DNA from: Metasolibacillus sp. | Lineage (GTDB): Bacteria > Bacillota > Bacilli > Bacillales_A > Planococcaceae | Length of the DNA stretch: 64,000 nt | Direction: 5' to 3' | Assembly (NCBI RefSeq): GCF_025291715.1 | Contig: NZ_JAMBIZ010000012.1 | Coordinates: 28,203 to 92,202 of the forward strand | In this document: piece after piece, positions 16,857 through 26,498 of the stretch | Numbering within the stretch: position 1 is the stretch's first letter | Layout of the letters: the number at the start of each line of letters is the position of its first letter | Notes under the pieces: model-generated | Seen by the model: only the letters and a program-made list of their open reading frames with translations | Database searches by the model: none | Told to the model about the DNA's origin: nothing | Program-made: the position numbers and the translations under genes

Positions 16857-16908
16857 GCTGTCTGGAAAGTAGGCTAACACACCACTTTCCAGACAGCTAT
16901 TTTTTAAT
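16857..16908 (+). terminator. Terminator or attenuator between ahpC and ahpF
   Basis: GCTGTCTGGAAAGT (16857-16870) and ACTTTCCAGACAGC (16884-16897) form a 14-bp perfect stem followed by TATTTTTTAAT. Partial read-through would give more AhpC than AhpF, the usual stoichiometry. Confidence 0.85.
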
Positions 16909-16990
16909 ATATAAAAGGCCATGTTGATTTTTTTTTGCCTTTTAATAGTTCTGGAGCTTTTTAAATTTATTAAAACAAGGAGTTTTATTG

Positions 16991-18520
16991 ATGTTATTAG
17001 ATGCAGATATTAAAGCACAATTAGCCCAATATTTAGAATTAATGGAGGGTGATATTGTACTAAAAGTAAGCGCTGGTGATGATAGCGTTTCTAAAGAAAT
17101 GCTTGAACTAGTAAATGAACTAAAAACAATGTCTTCGCGTATTACAGTAGAAAATACAACACTTGCTCGCACACCTAGCTTTACAGTCGACCGTGCAAAC
17201 GAAGCAACTGGTATCGTCTTCGCAGGCGTTCCACTAGGTCACGAGTTCACATCACTTGTTTTAGCTTTATTACAAGTAAGTGGTCGCGCACCAAAAGTAG
17301 AGCAAGCTGTTATTGACCAAGTGAAAGCGATTCAAGGTGAATATCGCTTTGAAACATATATTAGCTTAAGCTGTCACAACTGTCCTGATGTTGTACAAGC
17401 ACTGAACATTATGAGCGTATTGAATCCAAATATTTCTCATACGATGATTGATGGTGCAGCATTTAAGGAAGAGGTAGAAAGCAAGGACATCATGGCTGTG
17501 CCGACTGTTTATTTAAATGGTGAGCCATTTGGTAGCGGTCGTATGACATTAGAAGAGATTTTGGGTAAGCTAGGTGGCGGCCCAGATGCTGCTGAATTCG
17601 AAAACAAAGAACCGTTCGACGTATTAGTTGTTGGCGGTGGCCCTGCTGGTGCAAGTGCCGCTGTTTATGCAGCGCGTAAAGGTATTCGTACAGGTCTTGT
17701 AGCAGAGCGCTTCGGCGGTCAAGTGAATGATACATTATCAATCGAAAATATTATTGGGACAACACATACAGAGGGACCACGCGTTGTAGCAGGTCTTGAA
17801 GCGCATGTGAAGGACTATCCAGTAGATATTATGAATTCACAGCGTGCAACACGTTTAGAAAAGAAAGATTTCATTGAAGTCGAGCTTGAAAACGGTGCCG
17901 TATTAAAAAGTAAAACGGTTATTTTATCAACAGGCGCTCGCTGGCGCAATGTTGGCGTTCCTGGTGAAGCTGAATTCAAAAATAAAGGTGTTGCATACTG
18001 CCCACACTGTGACGGTCCATTATTCGCAGGTAAAGATGTAGCGGTAATCGGTGGGGGGAACTCTGGTATCGAGGCTGCTATTGATTTAGCAGGTATCGTA
18101 AAGAGCGTAACAGTCATTGAATTCAACGCCGAATTAAAGGCAGATGAAGTTTTACAAAAACGCCTGTTTAGCTTACCAAACGTAACGGTTGTAACAAACG
18201 CCCAAACGAAGGAAATTACAGGGACAGATAAAGTGAACGGTTTAACATATGTAGAGCGTGAATCAGGTGAGGAGCGCCATATTGACGTACAAGGTGTCTT
18301 CATTTTAATCGGTCTTGTACCAAACACAGAATGGTTAGGCGAGGAATTTGAGCGTACACGCTTTGGTGAAATCGTTGTTGATCGACATGGCGCAACAAGC
18401 GTCCCTGGCGTATTCGCAGCAGGTGATTGTACAGATAGTGCCTATAAGCAAATTATTATTTCAATGGGCTCTGGTGCAACAGCTGCACTTGGCGCATTTG
18501 ATTATTTGATTCGTAACTAA
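16991..18520 (+). CDS. ahpF: Alkyl hydroperoxide reductase subunit F (NADH:AhpC reductase)
   Basis: The 509-aa flavoprotein passes electrons from NADH to AhpC. The N-terminal tandem thioredoxin-fold domain carries LSCHNCPD, a C-x-x-C pair. The thioredoxin-reductase-like part has the FAD motif VVGGGPAGASAA, the NAD motif IGGGNSGIEAA, and the redox pair YCPHCDGP. It ends in VFAAGDCTDSAYKQIIIS. The ATG at 16991 was chosen because AAGGAG is 8 nt upstream; the preceding TTG is not needed. It lies 149 nt behind ahpC. Confidence 0.97.
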   Translation: MLLDADIKAQLAQYLELMEGDIVLKVSAGDDSVSKEMLELVNELKTMSSRITVENTTLARTPSFTVDRANEATGIVFAGVPLGHEFTSLVLALLQVSGRAPKVEQAVIDQVKAIQGEYRFETYISLSCHNCPDVVQALNIMSVLNPNISHTMIDGAAFKEEVESKDIMAVPTVYLNGEPFGSGRMTLEEILGKLGGGPDAAEFENKEPFDVLVVGGGPAGASAAVYAARKGIRTGLVAERFGGQVNDTLSIENIIGTTHTEGPRVVAGLEAHVKDYPVDIMNSQRATRLEKKDFIEVELENGAVLKSKTVILSTGARWRNVGVPGEAEFKNKGVAYCPHCDGPLFAGKDVAVIGGGNSGIEAAIDLAGIVKSVTVIEFNAELKADEVLQKRLFSLPNVTVVTNAQTKEITGTDKVNGLTYVERESGEERHIDVQGVFILIGLVPNTEWLGEEFERTRFGEIVVDRHGATSVPGVFAAGDCTDSAYKQIIISMGSGATAALGAFDYLIRN

Positions 18521-18525
18521 AAATT

Positions 18526-18573
18526 ATAGGTGACAGAAAAGCACTGCTTCTCTGCCACCTATCTATTGTTTTT
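18526..18573 (+). terminator. Terminator after ahpF
   Basis: ATAGGTGACAGA (18526-18537) and TCTGCCACCTAT (18551-18562) pair with one mismatch, followed by CTATTGTTTTT. Confidence 0.75.
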
Positions 18574-18589
18574 CTAAGGTTAATCTCTT

Positions 18590-19168
18590 TTATTTTTGAT
18601 AAAACCCGACTTTAAATAATTGATACCACTCTTCTAAAACGTCGGGCTCCATTACATGTAAGTAGCTCAGCACTTCTTTTGCAAACTCTACCGCCGCTGT
18701 CCCATTCGCTGTAATAAATCCATCCGCTGACACTACCTGCTTCTCAACAAAATGCTGTGTTCCTTTATAATGAGGTGCGAATTTCTCCAAATAGGTAACT
18801 GAATTTCCTGTATGTTCAATATTATTTAAGTAACCTTTATCAGCTAAAAAAGTACAAGCATCACATATTGCTGCAACAGGGATATTTTTATTTAAACAAA
18901 TATCAATAACAACTTGAATGCGATTATTTTCACCTTTAGCCCAAGATGTGCCACCAATCAAAATGAGCATTTCGAAATGTGGGGGGAGTTCATCAATAGA
19001 ATAATCAGGTACAACACTAAAACCACCCATTGATTTTACAGGCATGTTGCTAATAGCTAACGTTTTTACAGCGAACTCTGTTTCTGGCTTATTTAGCTCT
19101 GAGCAAATATATGCACCTTCCCAGTCAGCATAGCCCTCTGAAATAAATACCAGAACCTCTTTTTTCAT
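18590..19168 (-). CDS. DJ-1/PfpI family protein (class I glutamine amidotransferase-like)
   Basis: The 192-aa protein has the DJ-1/PfpI fold: an N-terminal strand (VLVFISEGYADWEGA), MLILIGGTSW, and the nucleophile elbow VAAICDACTFLADKG with the conserved Cys. Family members act as chaperones, deglycase-like enzymes or oxidative-stress proteins; the precise activity cannot be read from sequence. Similar proteins include B. subtilis YdeA. The ATG at 19168 has AAGGAGG six nt upstream, whereas an ATG at 19174 abuts that site and cannot be used. It is convergent with ahpF. Confidence 0.85.
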   Translation of the reverse strand: MKKEVLVFISEGYADWEGAYICSELNKPETEFAVKTLAISNMPVKSMGGFSVVPDYSIDELPPHFEMLILIGGTSWAKGENNRIQVVIDICLNKNIPVAAICDACTFLADKGYLNNIEHTGNSVTYLEKFAPHYKGTQHFVEKQVVSADGFITANGTAAVEFAKEVLSYLHVMEPDVLEEWYQLFKVGFYQK

Positions 19169-19210
19169 ACGCATCCTCCTTCTTTTGTATTGATGATACT
19201 TCCCTTTTAC

Positions 19211-20119
19211 TTACCCATAATACATGGCATACAAATCATTCAACGTTACTTTGCCAAACGTAAAATCATTAATTTTAAGTTCAGCTAGATGTACTGCCAT
19301 CTCGCCAAGAGTTTCTGCATCTTTTTTATCTAGCGTTAACAGCGTCATATCATTAACTAATGTTTGGACGCGCAAGTTTGGATAACGTACTTGGAATGCT
19401 GCCTTCATATCCTCTGACATGTTTTTCACACGTACTGTTGTCATAGCAGTTCCACTAAAGCCATTAACAACTTCATCGACATCAATTAGCTGACCATCCT
19501 TAAATAAAAAGATACGGTCTGCATATTTTTCTAAGTTATCGAGTAAATGTGAGGCAATGACGATAAGCTTACCTTCAGCCTTCTTCTCCATTAACACACC
19601 TGAAATAATTTCTACGTTAATCGGGTCAAGTCCGTTCATCACTTCATCCATTAACATAATTTCTGTGTTGGCAACAATTTGCATTGCAAAGCATAAACGT
19701 TGGCGCATCCCTAATGAGTATGTACCAGCTTTTTTATTGACATAATGCCCCATGTTCAAGGCTTCAATCGTTGTGTCAATGAGCTTTGGATCTGAATTCC
19801 ACATTGTACAATAAATTTTTAAATGGTCACGACCGCTTAAATGATTGTACAAATCACTTTGATCAGGCATCATTGAAATCAATTGATGGATTTTCACTTC
19901 ATTCGCTTTGCTGGAATAAGTTAAATTATTTTTAAAAACTACTTTCCCACTATTTGGTGTTGCATAATTCATCATCACATTCATCAATGTAGATTTTCCT
20001 GTTCCATTAGGTGCAACAAGACCAATTACTTCCCCTTGCTGAAAGGTATTGCTAATGTTATCTAATACCTTTTTCTCGCCAAAGCTTAGCTTAATATTTT
20101 GTAGTTCAATCAATTCCAT
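19211..20119 (-). CDS. ABC transporter ATP-binding protein
   Basis: The 302-aa ATPase has Walker A (APNGTGKST), a signature (YSLGMRQRL), Walker B (IMLMDEVMNGLDP) and the switch His in IASHLLDN, so it is competent for hydrolysis. About 80 C-terminal residues beyond the core (from TAMTTVRVK) form a small extra domain, as in many ABC-2 drug or peptide exporters. It is the last gene of a three-gene leftward operon with two membrane subunits. The substrate is unknown. Confidence 0.92.
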   Translation of the reverse strand: MELIELQNIKLSFGEKKVLDNISNTFQQGEVIGLVAPNGTGKSTLMNVMMNYATPNSGKVVFKNNLTYSSKANEVKIHQLISMMPDQSDLYNHLSGRDHLKIYCTMWNSDPKLIDTTIEALNMGHYVNKKAGTYSLGMRQRLCFAMQIVANTEIMLMDEVMNGLDPINVEIISGVLMEKKAEGKLIVIASHLLDNLEKYADRIFLFKDGQLIDVDEVVNGFSGTAMTTVRVKNMSEDMKAAFQVRYPNLRVQTLVNDMTLLTLDKKDAETLGEMAVHLAELKINDFTFGKVTLNDLYAMYYG

Positions 20120-20126
20120 TCCCCTC

Positions 20127-21341
20127 CTACTTCACCAATTTAAAACGTTTATTAAGTGAGATACATAGTGTAATGACTAGCATAACTACTATATAAATCG
20201 CTAACAGCCTCATTCCTAGCTGTGCTGACATTATTTCTGTGTCGTAATAGTAATTGCGTAATTTAGATACAATTTGTCCAATTTGCATATACGATGTTGG
20301 GTAATTTTCAATATGCCATAAGAAGCCAACACCTCGACTAAAGTAGAAATATTCCGCGAAAATAATCACAAGACCAATTCCTAAATTAATTACTTCATTG
20401 CGCAGTACAACACTGAATAATAATACAAGCGTAATAATAGCCATAAACCATAGCAATAACAGCTGAATACATTGTCCTAAAAAGGCTCCTAAAGATATTA
20501 CTGTAAAGATGCCTTGTTGCTGTTGTTCTTTATAGTTAACAATGTATTGTGGCACCGGAATGTCGAGATAACCGAAGCCGAATTGCATACCTACAATTAA
20601 AAATCCAATGGCGAGTGGCACGAATAAAACAAGACTACCAACAAAGACTACCAATCCTTTAATCAACAGCCTTTTCCAATCAGCAATTGGAAAGCCCTTT
20701 AACAGCGTTGGATGCAAGCGATCCTTTGTCACAATATCTACTGCTAACAGCAATGCACAAACAATCAAAACGATTGGTAGTACACCTTTCATTAAGCGTT
20801 CTACTGTTTGCCATGCTGTTCTTTGCTCAAATAAATTAATTGATAGCTCGTACTCTGCTTGTGCAAACTCCTCGTAACGTTTAGCAGCTTCCAAATAAGC
20901 ATAATAAGCATCGGCATCGGCATACTGGCTACCGTATGTGTAGTAACGCGGATTATAGTAAAGATTGCCACTATGCTGTGTGTAGGCATTTGTAATGTAA
21001 TACCAGCTACTTGTTGCAGTAGCATATTTTTGTAAATCGCCACTTTCCAAGCTCTCTAAACGATCGGCATCCAATGGATTAATATCATTGAACATTTGTA
21101 ATGCCTCTCTCACAGCTGGATGCACAAATCGCAAATCCTTCCCAGCCATATGATTAATAAATGTCTCTCTCGTTAAATAGCGTGCCTCAATTTCATCAAC
21201 ATCTACCTGCTCAATGGGATCATAGGCAGGTGCGATTTTAATTGCATAAAATAAAGCAGCGAATAATAACAATACGTAGATTGCGATATTTTTCTTATTC
21301 GTAAAAAACTGCACAAGCTCGAATTTAAAATATGCCCACAT
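20127..21341 (-). CDS. ABC-2 type transporter permease (subunit 2)
   Basis: The 404-aa protein has a first membrane helix near 17-36, an outer loop of about 150 residues rich in Tyr (YYITNAYTQHSGNLYYNPRYYTYG), and then about five more helices. This is the topology of ABC-2 membrane subunits with a large loop between helices 1 and 2. AGGAGGGG precedes the ATG. It lies 7 nt before the ATPase gene. It shares its layout, though little obvious sequence, with the neighbouring permease, so the pair probably forms a heterodimer. Confidence 0.85.
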   Translation of the reverse strand: MWAYFKFELVQFFTNKKNIAIYVLLLFAALFYAIKIAPAYDPIEQVDVDEIEARYLTRETFINHMAGKDLRFVHPAVREALQMFNDINPLDADRLESLESGDLQKYATATSSWYYITNAYTQHSGNLYYNPRYYTYGSQYADADAYYAYLEAAKRYEEFAQAEYELSINLFEQRTAWQTVERLMKGVLPIVLIVCALLLAVDIVTKDRLHPTLLKGFPIADWKRLLIKGLVVFVGSLVLFVPLAIGFLIVGMQFGFGYLDIPVPQYIVNYKEQQQQGIFTVISLGAFLGQCIQLLLLWFMAIITLVLLFSVVLRNEVINLGIGLVIIFAEYFYFSRGVGFLWHIENYPTSYMQIGQIVSKLRNYYYDTEIMSAQLGMRLLAIYIVVMLVITLCISLNKRFKLVK

Positions 21342-21352
21342 GATAACCCCTC

Positions 21353-22471
21353 CTATACTCTCGCTATTTTCCCTGTTGAAAAGAATGTTTTAATAACAAA
21401 CATCATCAATGCAATGCAAACAAGCAAGATGATCAAACCTATTGTCATCGTCACATCTACAGGCTTTGCAAGCTCTAAAGGGTAACCACTCAAAATCTTG
21501 TTAAAATTCAAAAAATTAAACGGATTATACGGCATAAAGCTAATCATCGATGGGAATACTTCTGGTAAAAAGAATAAAATACTTTGTACGAACAGTGTTA
21601 AATACATATTTTTCAAGACAACATTTAAAATAATAGATAAGAGCATTGCAAAAATAGCCACTACAATCATGTAGCCAATGCTAATAATCACATAATGAAT
21701 TATTGAATAAATCGCAGGTTCACCTACATAAACCGCAATTGGATAGCTTGCGTCTCCCGCTCCATTTATAAATAGTAACGGCGTTGCACAAGCAATAATG
21801 ACCACAATAAATGCTAATATGTATAAGAAATAAGTTACACATTTTGTAAATATGTATTGGTCAAAGCGAATTGGATAGCCTTTAATCATACTTGAATGCT
21901 CGAAATCATCTAACAAAATAGAGCTTGTATAAAAGCTAATGAAAATATACCAGCCAGCTCCCACAATACTAAAGAAAAACAGTAAAAACGGGAAAAATTG
22001 TAGCGGATTTTGCACTACAGACTGCTCCGATTTTAGCAAATGTGTAAAATACATATGATTTAATGTATTTTTTATACGTGACGGCATGAGTGAAGCTACT
22101 TTATCATATTCCTCATAGTCATATGCCTTGGCACGCAATTCAGCGATTTCGATTGAAGTTTCATAATACATTTTGCTCTTCTGCATTTTTAACGCAGCAA
22201 TTTGTAAGGCGACAGCAATTTTTTGCTTGTTTAAATTTTTATATAAATCGCTTCCATCCCCATCCTCTGAGGCATCTACTACTTGAAACTTCGTCAATGC
22301 TGCCTGTGCAGAATAAAAATCCCCTGTTTTTTCTACGATTTGATTACCAGCTGATTGCGACTTAATATAAAACATCATTCCTATTGTAATAAGCGCAACG
22401 ATAAGCAATAAAAATAAATTTTTTCGATTAGTTAACTCAATTTTGAGTCCCACTTTTAATGCACGAATCAT
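21353..22471 (-). CDS. ABC-2 type transporter permease (subunit 1)
   Basis: This 372-aa membrane protein starts MIRALKVGLKIELTNRKN and has the same layout as the next gene: one helix, a loop of about 110 residues, then five or six helices ending in a basic tail. The ATG at 22471 was chosen because GGGAGGG lies immediately upstream; the longer open frame to 22531 has no ribosome site. It is the first gene of the permease-permease-ATPase operon. No regulator lies next to the operon. Confidence 0.83.
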   Translation of the reverse strand: MIRALKVGLKIELTNRKNLFLLLIVALITIGMMFYIKSQSAGNQIVEKTGDFYSAQAALTKFQVVDASEDGDGSDLYKNLNKQKIAVALQIAALKMQKSKMYYETSIEIAELRAKAYDYEEYDKVASLMPSRIKNTLNHMYFTHLLKSEQSVVQNPLQFFPFLLFFFSIVGAGWYIFISFYTSSILLDDFEHSSMIKGYPIRFDQYIFTKCVTYFLYILAFIVVIIACATPLLFINGAGDASYPIAVYVGEPAIYSIIHYVIISIGYMIVVAIFAMLLSIILNVVLKNMYLTLFVQSILFFLPEVFPSMISFMPYNPFNFLNFNKILSGYPLELAKPVDVTMTIGLIILLVCIALMMFVIKTFFSTGKIARV

Positions 22472-22535
22472 TTTATCCCTCCCGCAAACTATTATACAGT
22501 AAAATTGGATGCAAATGGGATATATTTTCAACGTA

Positions 22536-22570
22536 AAAAGGCTACACCTTTACAAGAGGTGCAGCCTTCA
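22536..22570 (-). terminator. Terminator of the SLC13-type carrier gene
   Basis: AAGGCTACACCT (from 22538) and AGGTGCAGCCTT (ending 22568) pair with one mismatch. Read leftward, the stem is followed by TTTTTA. Confidence 0.75.
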
Positions 22571-22573
22571 TTT

Positions 22574-24421
22574 TTAAAATGGGAATAGCAGTGGAATAGC
22601 AATCATCATGACAATAAACATAATAATTTGTAGTGGTACACCTACTCGCACGAAGTCCATAAACTTGTAGCCACCCGCTGTTAACACAAGCGAGTTTGTT
22701 GGTGACGCAATAGGTGTAGCAAATGCCATCCCCGCGGCGGCAGCTACAGCAATCATAAATGTATACGGATTTGCCTCCATCGTCATCGCTGCCGTCATCG
22801 CAATTGGCGCAAATAACACAGCCGTTGCCGTATTGCTGACAAATTGACCAAAAACAACCGTCAATAAATAAATACCGATTAAGACACCATATGGTCCATA
22901 TTCCCCCAGCACACGAATGATTGCATCAGAAATGATAACCATCCCACCCGTTTTTTGTAGCGCCGTCGCCATTGGCAGCATTGCGGCTACAAGTACAATG
23001 CTCTCAAAATTCATTTTGCCATATGCATCATCCATATTGCGCAAGCAGCCTGTAATAATCATTAAAATAGCACCGATTAAAACCGAAATAACAGCATCGA
23101 ACACCTCAAACACCATCAAACCGACCATTAATGCCATAATTGCCCCAGCAATCGGTGCTTTCCCTGTAGCAGCTGCTACACCCGCATGCTCACGCGGCTG
23201 CCCAATCACGACAACATCCTGTGTTTCACGCGATAATAAATCGATTTCCTCCCATGTTCCTTGTACTAAAATGGCATCCCCAAAGCGTAGCTTTTGCTCT
23301 GCCATATCCTGCAATATATAATCCCCTTTGCGGTTGATACCGATAATATTTAAATTATATTTTTTACGAAAGCCCATTTTGCTGACTGTTTCACCAATTA
23401 AACTTGATTGTGGTGTTAATAACACTTCTGCAACGCCAATCTTTTTTGAGATTAGCTCCTCAACATGCTCATCTGTCGTATAGTCAATCGTTAATCCATA
23501 ATCAGCTGCGAAACGCTCTACATCCTCCTGCGTCCCTTGCACATAAAGGGCGTCATTTGGACGAATAACACTTGTCGGTCCTGCCATTTCTTGATATGTC
23601 ACTGGCAGCAAATTAATCCCTTCTGTTGCACGACGTTGAATTTTCATAATGAAAATATGATAGCTTGCAGGTAGCTTCAACTCCGCCAGTCCCTGTCCAA
23701 CAATGGAAGAAGCCTCGGGCACATTTACACAAAATAGCTTATCGTGCAAATCATATTCCTGCACTATTTTTTTGGGTGATAGCTTATAGCCTGCATTCGT
23801 TTGTAATCGCTTTTTATCATTTGGCAGCAGCTTATTGCGAATCAACACTAAATAAATAATCGCCGTAATCGTTGCAATAATACCGATTGGTGTAATCGTA
23901 AAGAAGCCTAGCTTGGCAAAACCATTTTCAACTAAAATTTGCGAAACAATTAAATTTGGTGGTGAAGCAATCAATGTCATAAGCCCTGACATACTCGCTA
24001 TATAAGACAACGGCATTAAAAACTTCGAGGGGCTCGCTTGTATACTCATGGCAATGCTGACAACAATCGGTAGCATTAATGCGACTGTGCCTGTATTGCT
24101 CATAAATGCACCAACTGTTGCCACAATGACTAAAAGCAATATAAATAATTTGCGCTCGCTATTTCCCGACCATTTTAATAGTAAATTTCCTGCCATTCCT
24201 GCAAGCCCTGTGCGCAAAATTCCTGCACCTACGACAAACAATCCCGCAATCATAATAACAACCGAATTCGAAAAGCCTGCAAGTGCCTCAGGGGGTGTTA
24301 AAATGCCACAGACAACAAAAGTAAGCAATGCTAGCATGGCAACTAAATCCGCTCGAAAGCGATTCGTAACAAATAAAACTATTGTCGTAATTAAAATAAT
24401 AAAGGTTAATGTTAACTGCAT
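22574..24421 (-). CDS. SLC13/DASS-family carrier with two RCK-C domains
   Basis: The product (615 aa) has about 11-12 membrane segments in two halves (e.g. VIMIAGLFVVGAGILRTGLAG and FVSNTATAVLFAPIAMTAA). Between them are about 200 residues containing two RCK-C/TrkA-C-like domains (ALYVQGTQEDVERFAADYG and AILVQGTWEEIDLLSRE). This is the architecture of the 'SLC13 family permease' group, which includes sulfate and dicarboxylate carriers. The substrate is not deducible; the RCK-C domains suggest control by a bound small ligand. The ATG at 24421 has AAGGAG about 10 nt upstream; the longer frame to 24472 lacks a ribosome site. Confidence 0.85.
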   Translation of the reverse strand: MQLTLTFIILITTIVLFVTNRFRADLVAMLALLTFVVCGILTPPEALAGFSNSVVIMIAGLFVVGAGILRTGLAGMAGNLLLKWSGNSERKLFILLLVIVATVGAFMSNTGTVALMLPIVVSIAMSIQASPSKFLMPLSYIASMSGLMTLIASPPNLIVSQILVENGFAKLGFFTITPIGIIATITAIIYLVLIRNKLLPNDKKRLQTNAGYKLSPKKIVQEYDLHDKLFCVNVPEASSIVGQGLAELKLPASYHIFIMKIQRRATEGINLLPVTYQEMAGPTSVIRPNDALYVQGTQEDVERFAADYGLTIDYTTDEHVEELISKKIGVAEVLLTPQSSLIGETVSKMGFRKKYNLNIIGINRKGDYILQDMAEQKLRFGDAILVQGTWEEIDLLSRETQDVVVIGQPREHAGVAAATGKAPIAGAIMALMVGLMVFEVFDAVISVLIGAILMIITGCLRNMDDAYGKMNFESIVLVAAMLPMATALQKTGGMVIISDAIIRVLGEYGPYGVLIGIYLLTVVFGQFVSNTATAVLFAPIAMTAAMTMEANPYTFMIAVAAAAGMAFATPIASPTNSLVLTAGGYKFMDFVRVGVPLQIIMFIVMMIAIPLLFPF

Positions 24422-24858
24422 ACACTGCGACTCCTTCGCGCTATAATTACCTTCTATTCTATAAGAAACCAACGAAAAGGTCGCCTATAGTTGTAATATG
24501 CCTTTAAAATGTCATATATTTTTTCAATTAGTATAAATCATTTTCAATCATATCGCTTTCTCTACATATTTAAGATGTGGATATAGGATTTTGTATCCAT
24601 TACGCCTTGGTATAATTGCGTCGGGATTCAGTTAATGTTTGGACACCTACTGTAATGAAGGGCAATCTAAATATTCATCCCCCTTTTATAGAGGGGACTT
24701 ATAGTGAATCATAATAAAACGTCTAAAATAATAGAATTTTCTGAACGTACGATAAATTACTTAAATAGAATTATTATAATTTAGTAGCAATTATGATGTA
24801 GATTTGGTATAGTTATAGACGAAAGGTTTTTAAAATATATTTAGGAGGTCTATTCACT
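24422..24858. promoter_or_regulatory. Intergenic region before katA
   Basis: This 437-bp region holds no gene. It contains CCATTACGCCTTGGTATAAT (24597-24616), which recurs with two changes at 27448-27467. It also has a small C4/G4 hairpin (about 24678-24696) and the PerR-like box at 24765-24779. A TTGGTATAGT stretch near 24812-24821 may hold the -10 of katA; no clear -35 was found. Confidence 0.4.
24765..24779. promoter_or_regulatory. PerR-like box upstream of katA
   Basis: ATAGAATTATTATAA matches the PerR consensus TTATAATNATTATAA at 12 of 14 defined positions, with a perfect right half. Together with the ahpC site it suggests that ahpCF and katA belong to one peroxide regulon. Confidence 0.6.
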
Positions 24859-26346
24859 ATGACAATGGATAAACAACGCCGATTTACAACAGCTGGTGGT
24901 GCACCAGTAGTAAGCAACCATGACTCAATGTCTGCAGGGACACGCGGTCCACTATTATTACAAGACGTTTGGTTAATTGAAAAACTAGCAAACTTTAATC
25001 GTGAATTAATTCCTGAGCGCCGCATGCATGCAAAAGGCTCTGGTGCATTCGGAACATTTACTGTAACTCACGATATTACTAAATATACAAAAGCAAAAAT
25101 CTTCTCTGAGATTGGAAAGAAAACAGAAATGTTCGCACGTTTCTCAACAGTAGCTGGTGAGCGTGGAGCAGCAGACGCTGAGCGCGATATTCGCGGCTTC
25201 GCTTTAAAATTTTATACAGAGGAAGGGAACTGGGATTTAGTTGGTAACAATACACCTGTATTCTTCTTCCGTGATCCATTACACTTTACAGATTTAAATC
25301 ACGTTGTAAAACGTGACCCACGCACAAATATGCACAATGCAAATTCAAACTGGGATTTCTGGACTTCATTACCAGAAGCATTACATCAAGTAACAATTGT
25401 TATGTCTGACCGTGGTATTCCTAAAGGCTACCGTCATATGCATGGCTTCGGCTCTCACACATATGCAATGATTAATGCAGATAACGAGCGCGTATGGGTA
25501 AAATTCCACTTCCGCACAGAGCAAGGCATTGAAAACTTAACAGGTGCACAAGCCTCTGAAATTATTGGTAATGACCGCGAATCTTCACAACGCGACCTAT
25601 ACGAGGCAATCGAGCGTGGAGAGTTCCCTAAATGGAAAATGTACATTCAAGTAATGACAGAAAAAGAAGCACGTAAATTACCATACAACCCATTCGATTT
25701 AACAAAGGTTTGGTATAAAGGTGACTTCCCATTAATCCCTGTTGGTGAATTCGAATTAAACCGCAACCCTGACAACTACTTTGCAGAAGTAGAGCAAGCG
25801 GCATTCGCACCATCAAACATTGTTCCAGGTCTAAGCTTCTCACCAGACAGAATGCTACAAGCGCGTATTTTTGCATATGCAGATGCACAGCGCTACCGTC
25901 TAGGTGTAAACCATTATCAGCTACCTGTTAACGCACCAAAATGCCCATTCCGCACATTCCATCGTGATGGCGCAATGCGCTTTGATGGCAACTTAGGCTC
26001 AACATTAAGCTACGAGCCTAATAGCTATGGTGAGTGGGAGCACAATACAGAGCTAGCAGAGCCACATTTAGCGCTTGAAGGTGGTGCAGGAATTCACGAC
26101 TTCCGTGAAGATGATAACCTTTACTTCGAGCAACCTGGTAAGCTATTCCGCCTAATGTCGGCTGAACAGCAACAGCGTTTATTTGAAACAACAGCTGCTG
26201 AAATGGCACCTGTTGAAGAATTCATTAAACGTCGCCATATTTTACACTGCTACTTAGCTGACCCAGCATATGGTGAAGGTGTAGCAAAAGCGATGGGCTT
26301 AACGTTAGATGGCATGGACTTAACAAATCCATATACAAAAAAATAA
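24859..26346 (+). CDS. katA: Catalase (small-subunit, heme)
   Basis: The 495-aa monofunctional catalase degrades H2O2. His57 ([14 protein letters not shown]) is the distal catalytic residue, the Asn in [12 protein letters not shown] is its partner, and the heme-ligand Tyr lies in [14 protein letters not shown]. Length and sequence place it with the small-subunit bacterial catalases. AGGAGGT lies about 10 nt before the ATG; a second ATG two codons later is possible. A PerR-like box lies about 80 bp upstream. Confidence 0.98.
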   Translation: MTMDKQRRFTTAGGAPVVSNHDSMSAGTRGPLLLQDVWLIEKLANFNRELIPERRMHAKGSGAFGTFTVTHDITKYTKAKIFSEIGKKTEMFARFSTVAGERGAADAERDIRGFALKFYTEEGNWDLVGNNTPVFFFRDPLHFTDLNHVVKRDPRTNMHNANSNWDFWTSLPEALHQVTIVMSDRGIPKGYRHMHGFGSHTYAMINADNERVWVKFHFRTEQGIENLTGAQASEIIGNDRESSQRDLYEAIERGEFPKWKMYIQVMTEKEARKLPYNPFDLTKVWYKGDFPLIPVGEFELNRNPDNYFAEVEQAAFAPSNIVPGLSFSPDRMLQARIFAYADAQRYRLGVNHYQLPVNAPKCPFRTFHRDGAMRFDGNLGSTLSYEPNSYGEWEHNTELAEPHLALEGGAGIHDFREDDNLYFEQPGKLFRLMSAEQQQRLFETTAAEMAPVEEFIKRRHILHCYLADPAYGEGVAKAMGLTLDGMDLTNPYTKK

Positions 26347-26354
26347 TCACAATG

Positions 26355-26400
26355 AAAAGCTACCGAAAAGAGTAAACAAGCCTCTTTTCCGGCAGCTTTT
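26355..26400 (+). terminator. Terminator after katA
   Basis: AAAAGCTACCGAAAAGAG (26355-26372) pairs with the opposing arm at 26382-26400 with one bulge. The T-run within the right arm is short, so efficiency is uncertain. Confidence 0.7.
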
Positions 26401-26402
26401 GC

Positions 26403-26487
26403 TGTAATTACTTTTTTATTAATTATTGGCGGTGTTGTTTTGTTAAACTTCTCAAATAAGCCTAAAAGCCATCACGAAGCTTCATGA
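26403..26487 (+). pseudogene. Remnant of a membrane-protein C-terminus, resembling small multidrug resistance (SMR) proteins
   Basis: The frame reads AVITFLLIIGGVVLLNFSNK and ends after HHEAS at TGA 26485-26487. A helix closing in 'GGVVLLN.FS' plus a short basic tail is how EmrE/EbrB-type SMR transporters end. No start codon or earlier SMR segment precedes it; the katA terminator begins only 58 bp upstream. Most likely it is the 3' stub left after a deletion. Only about 28 residues are visible, so the family call is tentative. Confidence 0.35.
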
Positions 26488-26496
26488 TGGCCTTTT
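26464..26496. terminator. Bidirectional terminator
   Basis: A near-perfect palindrome with arms AAAAGCCATCACGAAG and CTTCATGATGGCCTTTT. It has T-runs on both strands and ends the leftward AEC carrier gene. Confidence 0.8.
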
Positions 26497-26498
26497 CA

